From Jaltomata sinuosa (lineage: Eukaryota > Streptophyta > Magnoliopsida > Solanales > Solanaceae), in assembly GCA_003996215.1 (NCBI GenBank), contig QJPP01001796.1, forward strand, positions 62,001 to 126,000: a stretch of 64,000 nucleotides of DNA, given 5' to 3'. Of this stretch, positions 57,206 through 64,000 are shown one piece after another (the first letter of the stretch is position 1; every line of letters starts with the position of its first letter). A program made the position numbers and the translations under genes. Below the pieces are notes generated by a model that did not search any database, had not been told where the DNA came from, and was given only the letters and a program-made list of their open reading frames with translations.

Positions 57206-58101
57206 GTCCCGATGGTAACAGTCCAGAAACTTGAAATTCCCAGCAAAGTGTACTCATTCTCCTTCCCGATTTTCATTGTCTAACCTAGTACATCCTGCCA
57301 TGGTCTTAAACGACCCCCAAGACCATTCCTGGCAATGCGCAACTCAAAACTTAGCATCCAATTATTACCAATCATAAAAGAATTGCACAAGAAAATTAAT
57401 CATAACAACACCTTTTTGCTATCCTGCAGGGATAATTCTGTTGTTCCCATGATTCCCAATCAATCCCCGATTGTCCTGAAATCGAAGTTTTCCTACAATC
57501 GTAATTATTTTTCCCTCATCATCTTAACCAATGATTAGTCCCTTTCTGAAAATAACATGAAATTTTAACTCCAGACACGTAGCATCTCATCACAAACCAA
57601 TCATACCAATTCAAGTTATGACTACCTTTAGACCCACAAATTCATAGCAAAGCAACCAATCACATAACAAATTAAGTAAGCCATACAAGCACTGTAACAC
57701 ATAAAATTTTTCAAATTTTCGCACCACAACAAGGTCAAACCACACATATTGTCCTCTATCTGTCCCATGGAAGACCGTTAATCGATCATCCATGTATTAC
57801 CACAACCTCTCGGGCCAGATACCAATTGAAATCTTCCCGATTCCAACTCCTCTTGCTTGTTTTCACAATAGTCGGAGTCAAAAGACATCTCTTTTCTTGT
57901 CAAGATACCAGTTAGAATCGAGAGATATCAATTGGACTCAACCCACACAAACAAGTATACGATCCGCACGAAAGGAATGAAAGAAGAGATGTTTCCTAGG
58001 ATGCTTCATAGCTTCACAAAGATTAGTTGTGAACGTTAACACATGAATTCGCAGGACTCTATTCGATATTTTGCTCTTGTACTGGAAGACCGATAACCTA
58101 G

Positions 58102-58113
58102 GCTCTGATACCA
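58102..58113 (-). promoter_or_regulatory. Primer binding site of the LARD
   Basis: The minus strand reads TGGTATCAGAGC two bases after the 5' LTR, the same initiator-Met tRNA site used by elements 1 and 2. Confidence 0.9.
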
Positions 58114-58115
58114 TC

Positions 58116-59828
58116 TGTCACGACCCAACTACCACTCCGTTTACCCAATCAATCCCTATGACTAGGCATCCAGTAAAAACCCAGTAACTACCAACCCAGA
58201 CCAACCACACTCATGGTGCTACTAACAAGTATTTCGGACCCCTCAGGGGTCCTTAAGACAAATCCCCAACCTGATAATACTAACTAGCTATGCAACTCCA
58301 GACTCTCGGTCTTCCTCCTAGTTTATCAACCACATATAATAGTCAGCACCCATTGACGATACCCAATGACCATAACACATCGATATAACCTTTTACACAA
58401 TTTGGGCCCACCCTGGGGTCCCCCCAACAACACCTAAGTGTTACACATGCAATCCGATCTACTCCAAGACCAAACATAAATCGATATAATAATCCAGCCT
58501 TTCATGGATCAAATGCAAATGTCATAGTTCAAGAAACACAACCCGGTCTACTAATGGAATCATCGAAAGAAATACAACCAAAGCAGATAAATTAATCCAT
58601 ACCAAGCGTGGTACTCGAGTCAACCATTTATAATTTCAGTACCAGGCGTGGTACCCGAGCCAACCAAATAGTAACCTACAAGGCGTAGTACCCGAGCTAA
58701 CTATTTAGTAACCTGTACCAGGCGTGGTACCCGAGCCAACCGAATTTCACACAGAAATCCAACAGTTACAACTAATGAACACAAACACACTTGTAAACCA
58801 ACAAGCAATAACACCCAGTTCATTTTACAAGACTGCTATCCAAATATTTCGACATTCATAACTATTCCCCACGCATGCATCTCATACAATACTCAAGCAA
58901 AAGCATACAAACATACAATGCATAATGAAAATCAATAACCATTACCTGTCCCCATTTTGGGTACATAAGCTCAACTTAAATTCCGTCCGAAGACTAAGCC
59001 TAATTCTCCCCTTAACACATACTAGTGGATACACCAAATCCTGCCCTTCCTCCTAGGATTGAAATACAACATGGGAGGGACCTCCCCTAACCCTGATAAT
59101 TCAACCATTACGACATTCCAGTTTCTTTGTAATAACATTTAAGAGAATTTCCTTCTTTAGCCTGTGGTTTGATTACCCCAGTTTCCCGATTCCCCGAACC
59201 TTCCCCACATTCTAGTCCTTGAAACTCTGTCATCATCCATCATAATAATATACACAATTAACATACACAACTACATACATAACCCAGAACATGTCATCCC
59301 AATATCCCAACTCAATCATATTCCTAGTTCAACCAATTCAACCACAACAAACCTCCAGACTTCGTGCTCGAAGGCCTAGGCATGGATTCTCCTTTTCAGT
59401 CTATATAATAAATACAAAAATAAAAATGATTTAATCTACTCAATAAATAAAACCTAGCCTACCTGGACGCCAAACAGTCCCCGATGTATTTTCTGGCTCC
59501 GTGAAGGCGCTTTCAGCTGGATAACGAACCCAAAATCCGTTGTTCCGCGTTCTTTCAGCTCTAATCCCTCCTTCTCATGGCTCCCAAGCCTTGGAGCAGC
59601 CTAGGAGGGTTTTTGGAGAAACCCTCGTATGTTTTCCAACTGAGGAGGAGAAGTCTTTTATCAAATTCGCGTTCTGAGGCTACTGCCTCCCGTCAGCCCG
59701 GACCACATTTCAAAAATTGCAACCTTTCCGTCACGTTAACCCCGCTTAATACAAAATATTTTTAAATCATTCCTGAAATTTTTACGATATCGTAATTTCT
59801 GAAAATAACGACGGATCCGGTCATTACA
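58116..59828 (-). repeat. 5' LTR of the LARD
   Basis: A 1713-bp LTR, closely similar to 54497-56292 throughout except for the lost palindromic array and point changes. Its tandem array is at 58597-58742 with four units. Confidence 0.92.
58597..58742. repeat. Tandem array in the LARD 5' LTR
   Basis: Four reverse-complement units of the same type (CCAGGCGTGGTACCCGAGCC), one shortened. Confidence 0.88.
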
Positions 59829-60990
59829 TATAATGCCTACTGAGTATACTTATTATTGTACTCATACTATTTTTGTCATTTTTTGATGCACATTCTAGCA
59901 TTAGCAAACTCTGTTGATTCTTTATTCGAGACAATATACTTCAAAAGTTTTGGTGAATTGCTTGACATTTAAAGCGATATCGAATTTTCTTTATCTTGTA
60001 TTTCTGTCTTTTTTTTTTCCAGACAATCTTATAGCGTGAAACAAATATACCCATATAGCAGTGAATATACACATACATGTGCCCACTCCTTCCGGTCACC
60101 ACAAAAATTCGTATAGCAATTATATAATTATATAATGTATAATTAGTATATATATAATGTATAATATTATTGGTGGTATAACAATCATTATACATTGTAC
60201 ACATCTATTATACAATGGATACCCACTTTATTTTACAAAAATATTACGTATTATCTTAGCACAATGATAAATTTTACAAATTATGTATGTACATTGTATA
60301 ACAATTTTTAAGCACCTGATATATATATTTATCATTACACAATATGAATATACATGGTATATACATTTACATTTACACCTCTATTTCAACACTAGTCGCA
60401 TAAAAAGAAGAAAAAGTCATTCAAATTTTCTGCAATAAGCATCTTCAATTTTGAAAGAATCAGATTCAAAATTTTCAATTTTCATCAATGTATTTTTACC
60501 TTATTTTTTTCACTCAGACTCAACTGAATAATAAATTCTAACACAAATAGAATAAGAAAGGTCTTTCCTTTTCCACTAGTTGCATATCATCTTATACTTT
60601 TCTCCTATGACAAATTTGAAAGAAAAATAGCTGAATCAGTTTGTTTGAATAGAAGGAGAGGATGGTAATGAACGAATTTAGTCTTCGTAATGTGTAGCCA
60701 TACATAAGGAAAAAAACTGCATATCTAAAAAAATAAAATAGAACTGAAAGAAAAAAGTGGAGAGAAAGTTTATTGGAAAACAGGAGGTGACAGGAAAGAG
60801 AGTGGTATGGGACCTATCGCTTTGTAATGTGTAGCCATATTTTTAAAATGAGAAAATTTAGTACTTAAATAAAAAGAATATGTTTATTTTTTTTGTTTAA
60901 GTGCTAATTGGGCTGCTATATGAGATTTTCTCAACTCTTTTCCTAGTCTTAATCTTAATAATTGTTAGTCTAGATCCAATTACTTTCCCT
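59829..60990. other. Remainder of element 3 LTR and AT-rich intergenic DNA
   Basis: The first 130 bases after the LARD continue the LTR of element 3 (GTACTCATACTA word). The rest is AT-rich; 60100-60370 has TATA-type simple repeats, and GTAATGTGTAGCCATA occurs twice (about 60688 and 60824). A further MITE is possible, but I could not define ends. No gene is visible. Confidence 0.5.
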
Positions 60991-61130
60991 TAGGGTGTCT
61001 ATTATGATTCAAAAATTGATGATCCACCCGATTCGTCTAAAACATAATTTTCATATTCATGCATTTATTAACTCGATTTTTTTAATTCATACAATCCAAC
61101 ACAACTCAATCTGTCTGTTTGACACTCCTA
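60991..61130. mobile_element. Short hAT-type MITE relic
   Basis: Ends TAGGGTGTC and GACACTCCTA are inverted, as in the MITE at 3576-4029, and the inside has GACCC/GATTC subterminal-like words. Flanking octamers do not match well, so this is a degraded or internally deleted copy. Confidence 0.5.
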
Positions 61131-61320
61131 ATCACCTTTTTTCGACCCATGGGTTATATAACTAAGACACTTCCTTAAGTAAGGATTGACAACCAATAAC
61201 AGAGGAGCAGAGCCTCAACTTACACTCTTGAATTGTCTAAATAATTGCAATAGTAAATATTGGGGTTATTTCTTGGTCCGGTCCAATTAACTATTTTTAC
61301 CCTCAATACCGACACATTAA

Positions 61321-61640
61321 GGGGTTATTTGGTGGTTGGTTTGGGAGTAACTCATGCAGGTATTGAATTTTGCATAAGTAATATCATGTTTGATAGCTGG
61401 TTAGGAATTAAGTTATTCATGTATAAAATTAATATAGTGTTTGATTTGCAATTTAGAAACCTGTATAACTAATACATGTATAAGTTATGAGGGCATCTAT
61501 GTATTATTTTATGCAGAATAGAAGGTGAAATAACTAATACATGAATAAGTAATCCCTGCATAAATAATATATAGATTCCCTCATAATTAATCTCTACATT
61601 ACTAATACATGCATAACTCTTATTAGCTACCAAACGACCT
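61321..61640. mobile_element. Tourist-like MITE
   Basis: A 320-bp element with inverted ends GGGGTTATTTGGTGG and CTACCAAACGACCT and TTAA on both sides (61317-61320, 61641-61644), consistent with the TAA/TTA duplication of PIF/Harbinger MITEs. Subterminal words ACTAATACATG repeat inside. There is no coding capacity. Confidence 0.75.
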
Positions 61641-61644
61641 TTAA

Positions 61645-61827
61645 GAGCTTGTTTGGATTGATTTATTTTAAGTGCTTTTAAGTCAAAATAGCTTTTAAAC
61701 ATTTTTGTAATGTTTGGATGAATTAAAAAATGCTTATACACTTAATTTTAAGCTAGAATGATAAAAATAAATCAAAAATCAAAAATTAAAAGTCAAAGTC
61801 AAAAGTCAATCCAAATATGTTCTAAGC
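61645..61827. mobile_element. Small MITE directly beside the Tourist-like MITE
   Basis: About 183 bp with inverted ends GAGCTTGTTTGGATTGA and GTCAATCCAAATATGTTCTA. The middle has AAGTCAAAA/AAAGTCAAAGTC words. It shares the TTAA at its left with the neighbouring element. Class is not certain. The end words resemble those of the split MITE at 7121 and 36130. Confidence 0.6.
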
Positions 61828-62018
61828 CAAAAAATTTAGTAGTTGCAAGAATTGAAACTTTTTTAATAATTCATAATCTTAAAATTATTTATTTTCAAGA
61901 AAATATCCAAAGATTGTACAGTAGTAACATATTTAAAGGGGGGAATACAACAGAAAAAGAGAGCAGTGAAAGTTAAGGAGACCAACAACTCTATAGACAT
62001 AGTAGTAATTAATGAGCA

Positions 62019-62145
62019 GCAACAACAACAATAACATAACCGGTGTAATTCTACAAGTGAGATCAGAAGACGGTACGATATAAGTAGATCTTATCCCTAT
62101 CTTTACGGGGTAGAGATATTGTTTCCGATAGAGCCTCGGTAATAA
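62019..62145 (-). mobile_element. Au-type SINE
   Basis: A 127-bp element on the minus strand flanked by a perfect 13-bp target duplication TAATTAATGAGCA (62006-62018, 62146-62158). It runs from GAGGCTCTATCGGAAACAA near the 5' end to a TTGTTGTTGTTGC-type 3' end, as in Au SINEs of angiosperms. Internal words CTCTACCCCGTAAAGATAGG and GAATTACACCGGTTATG match the family layout. It lies about 195 bases upstream of the TATA box of the next gene. The perfect duplication suggests a fairly recent insertion, although the body has several changes from the usual sequence. Confidence 0.9.
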
Positions 62146-62339
62146 TAATTAATGAGCAAGGTCCACAAAACCACAATACAGAATTCTGCATAACAAGAAA
62201 ATGACTCTTCCCTCTTTTTACTCCACACTCCACTCCCCCACCTGTTTTCACAGTTCATTATTCCAAAGCAGAAAAAATAAGCCCTCTCTGGCTGGCTCAG
62301 AGACTAAAGAGTAAAGAGAGATGCCCATCTTTCTTTACT

Positions 62340-62347
62340 TATAAAAA
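62340..62347 (+). promoter_or_regulatory. TATA box of the zinc-finger gene
   Basis: TATAAAAA lies 66 bases upstream of the chosen ATG at 62406. Transcription would start near 62370-62380, leaving a short leader of about 30-35 bases. CT-rich words follow it (TCTCTCTTTCTTTGCC), common in plant leaders. Confidence 0.65.
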
Positions 62348-62405
62348 CCACTCCCCCGAAAACATTACCCTTTTGCAGTATTATTCTTATCTCTCTTTCT
62401 TTGCC

Positions 62406-64000
62406 ATGGCCAAAAGCAGAGGAAATCCCAGTATTAAGCACTCCAAAACCAACAAGAGAAAAGAAGAGAAACCACATTCATGGGCAGTTGTAAGAAGCCT
62501 CTTTACTTGCAAACACTTGCAAGTTGCAAGGCTAGATAACCAGCAGGCTGTAATATTGAAAGAAGAGAAAAATCCTAAAGGGCACCATGAAGGTGAACGC
62601 GTCGACAACAACAACAAAAAGTGCAAGAAAATGAAGTGTTCTGGCTCCATATGCAGCAACACAAAGGTCATGCACAGGCCTGAGCCATCTCCATCGCCTC
62701 CAAAAGGACGTTCTAATTGTAAAAATATTGATGTATCCAATACTAGATCCATCAAAGCAAATAATGCCACTAGTAGTTTTTCTTCTTCTTCTGCTTCTGC
62801 TTCACTACTCTCAAGTTCTCCAGCTGCATCATCGTCGTCGATAAGAGGAATGCCATTCAGGAAGCTTTCAGGTTGCTATGAATGTAGAATGGTTGTTGAT
62901 CCAATAGCTACAGACCCTTCTTTGAGATCAAATATTTGTACTGAATGTGGACAGATCTTTATGAAAGTTGAGAATTTGGAACTTCATCAAGCTGTTAGAC
63001 ATGCTGGTATGTTTATTTCTTTACTAAATATTATGTCTATTTTTATTTTTGTCCTCTATTTCATCAATGGTTATAACTACAGTTGTTTCAAAAAGGAATC
63101 TCTTTTTCCTCAATTCTTTAGTCAAACTTTTCTATGTAGCCTCACCTCGAACTCCATGACCCTTGTGTCCCTCTGGCTAATTGGCATATTTTATATTACT
63201 ATACAAGTTTTTGGGCAGGGAGTACCCAAAAATCACATGTAGTTTGTTGTTAGTATGATTTCAAATAATATATACTCCCCTCGTTCCAAAATAAATGTCG
63301 TTTTATTTCATATCTGTAATAAATAGGTATAGTTTATTAAGTTATCACTATTTATTAGATGTTTTTTTTTAGAATTGATCACTATTAAGAATAGTTCTTT
63401 AATACAAAGATGTAGTTGGAAAAACATACTAATTTTTGTCTTGAATTCTTAAGATGACACTTATTTTGGAACAGAAGGAATATTTGACAGTGTTCTATCA
63501 CCGGTCTCCTATAGGAGGTTCCTATTAATTAGTACTAGTAAATATTTTGCACTAAACTCCAAGCCTCCACTTAATTCCACCCTCTCATACTACCCAATTT
63601 CTTCTTCTTCTTTTCATTTTTGATGTACCCTCCCATAATTGCTGAACGAATATATACAATGGAAAATTTCACCTTTAAATTATTAGAAATCTGATCTGGA
63701 TGATTCTACAGTATATATAAATTAAAGAACCACATGACTTAGGCGCCGTACCTACATATGTAGTCTTATTAAATTTCTTTTGTCCTCTTAGGCAAAGATA
63801 CAGTAAAAATTGGCTATTTCCTTATTCTTTTGTCTCTATGTTATTCTGATTTTGTCATCAATAATATGAACTGGCAGTATCTGAATTGGGTCCAGAGGAC
63901 ACAAGTAGAAACATAGTGGAAATCATATTTCAGTCAAGCTGGTTGAACAAAAAGACCCCAGTGTGCAAGATTGACAGAATCTTGAAAATCCGCAACACTC
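62406..64000 (+). CDS. C2H2-like zinc-finger protein, partial
   Basis: Exon 1 is 62406-63006 and exon 2 starts at 63878 and runs off the right edge; the GT donor (63007) and AG acceptor (63876-63877) restore HAVSELGPEDTSRNIVEI in frame. The start at 62406 sits in a GCCATGG context and is preferred to the upstream in-frame ATG at 62373, which lies at the likely transcription start. The protein has a basic N-terminus (KTNKRKEEK), a Ser-rich linker (about 120-150) and one zinc finger, C-X2-C-X12-H-X4-H, at residues 178-199 (CTEC...HQAVRH). The following SELGPEDTSRNIVEIIFQSSW segment is typical of a small plant family related to Arabidopsis At1g75710. The role is unknown; nuclear DNA or RNA binding is inferred. 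No break seen. Confidence 0.88.
63007..63877 (+). other. Intron of the zinc-finger gene
   Basis: An 871-base AT-rich intron. Reading on past exon 1 gives an artificial 289-codon frame ending at 63242, which is intron sequence and not protein. It contains a Stowaway MITE. Confidence 0.8.
63275..63480. mobile_element. Stowaway MITE in the intron
   Basis: A 206-bp element with ends CTCCCCTCGTTCCAAAATAA and TTATTTTGGAACAGAAGGAA, matching the Stowaway terminus CTCCCTCCGTTCC, and the TA duplication at 63273-63274 and 63481-63482. It is non-coding and would be moved by a Tc1/mariner transposase. Confidence 0.9.

Larger units (their letters stand above)
56293..58115 (-). other. Non-coding interior of the LARD
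   Basis: A 1823-bp interior. I searched both strands for gag, zinc knuckle, RT and integrase motifs and found none. It contains two further palindromic arrays (56630-56690 and 57105-57205), a CT-rich stretch near 56815-56850 and, next to the 3' LTR, the GATGGGTAAATTG word shared with elements 1 and 2. Frames over 60 codons (for example 57276-57043 minus) have no family resemblance. Confidence 0.8.
54497..59828 (-). mobile_element. Non-coding LTR element (LARD) of the Tekay-like family
   Basis: A 5.33-kb element read on the minus strand. LTRs lie at 58116-59828 (5') and 54497-56292 (3'), both TGTAA...TGTCACG-type when oriented, with a perfect target duplication TATAA (54492-54496 and 59829-59833). 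An initiator-Met primer site adjoins the 5' LTR. The 1.8-kb interior has no gag, protease, RT or integrase. Large size with non-coding interior fits a LARD. LTR ends, tandem array, palindromic array and the pre-LTR GATGGGTAAATTG word are shared with elements 1 and 2, which probably supplied the proteins. It lies in the LTR of element 3. Confidence 0.92.

Noticed and set aside
59577..59765. 62-codon frame starting MAPKPWSSLG, with a near copy beginning at about 55967
   Set aside because: Both copies are homologous LTR positions of the LARD. The short frame is part of the LTR, on the strand opposite to element transcription, with no recognisable product.
62373..63242. 289-codon single-exon reading of the zinc-finger gene
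   Set aside because: Residues after the zinc finger become intron-like, and the GT donor at 63007 joins in frame to the conserved VSELGPEDTS segment at 63878.

Overview
This 64 kb window looks like nuclear DNA of a dicot, most likely a member of the Solanaceae. The basis is split plant genes with GT-AG introns, an Au-type SINE, Sirevirus-like copia and Tekay-like chromovirus LTR elements, an Athila-like fragment, and several AT-rich MITEs. I could not run a search, so the genus is not fixed. There are two host genes, one cut by each window edge; nearly everything between them is nested transposable elements.

Left edge (1-6200, minus strand): the biotin-protein ligase (holocarboxylase synthetase, HCS1-like) gene. 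Six exons splice in frame to about 323 residues; the last exon lies beyond position 1. One intron carries a hAT MITE with an 8-bp target-site duplication (TSD).

Nested block A (6201-36130): a MULE-like MITE (6201-7102), then a small MITE (ends at 7121 and 36130) split by two insertions. The first is a Sirevirus-like copia element (7141-19183, TSD TTTAT) that carries about 3 kb of organelle-like DNA, including a plastid 16S rRNA fragment. The second is a decayed hAT transposon (about 19219-35976). The hAT transposase reading frame is cut by Tekay-like gypsy element 1 (21473-32610, TSD TCATG), whose reverse transcriptase is in turn cut by a 1.5 kb solo LTR (26525-28019). A second MULE-like MITE (34984-35912) sits in the hAT right arm.

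Nested block B (36289-60000): an old Tekay-like element 3 is split by an Athila-like fragment on the minus strand, which is itself split by the nearly complete Tekay-like element 2 (38447-48226). The 3' LTR of element 3 carries a minus-strand copia integrase relic and a complete non-coding LTR element, a LARD (54497-59828, TSD TATAA). The LARD shares LTR motifs and primer type with elements 1 and 2 and is probably mobilised by them.

Right edge (60991-64000, plus strand): four small elements (a hAT MITE, two back-to-back MITEs, an Au SINE with a 13-bp TSD) lead to the promoter and first exons of a C2H2-like zinc-finger gene, whose intron holds a Stowaway MITE. The gene is cut by the right edge.

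The most distinctive signals are two sequence arrays shared by elements 1, 2 and the LARD: a palindromic array built on CCGCTATAGCGG, and a tandem array built on GGTACCACGCCTGGTAC. The LARD has kept the palindromic array in one LTR and lost it from the other. All element proteins are broken by stops or frameshifts.
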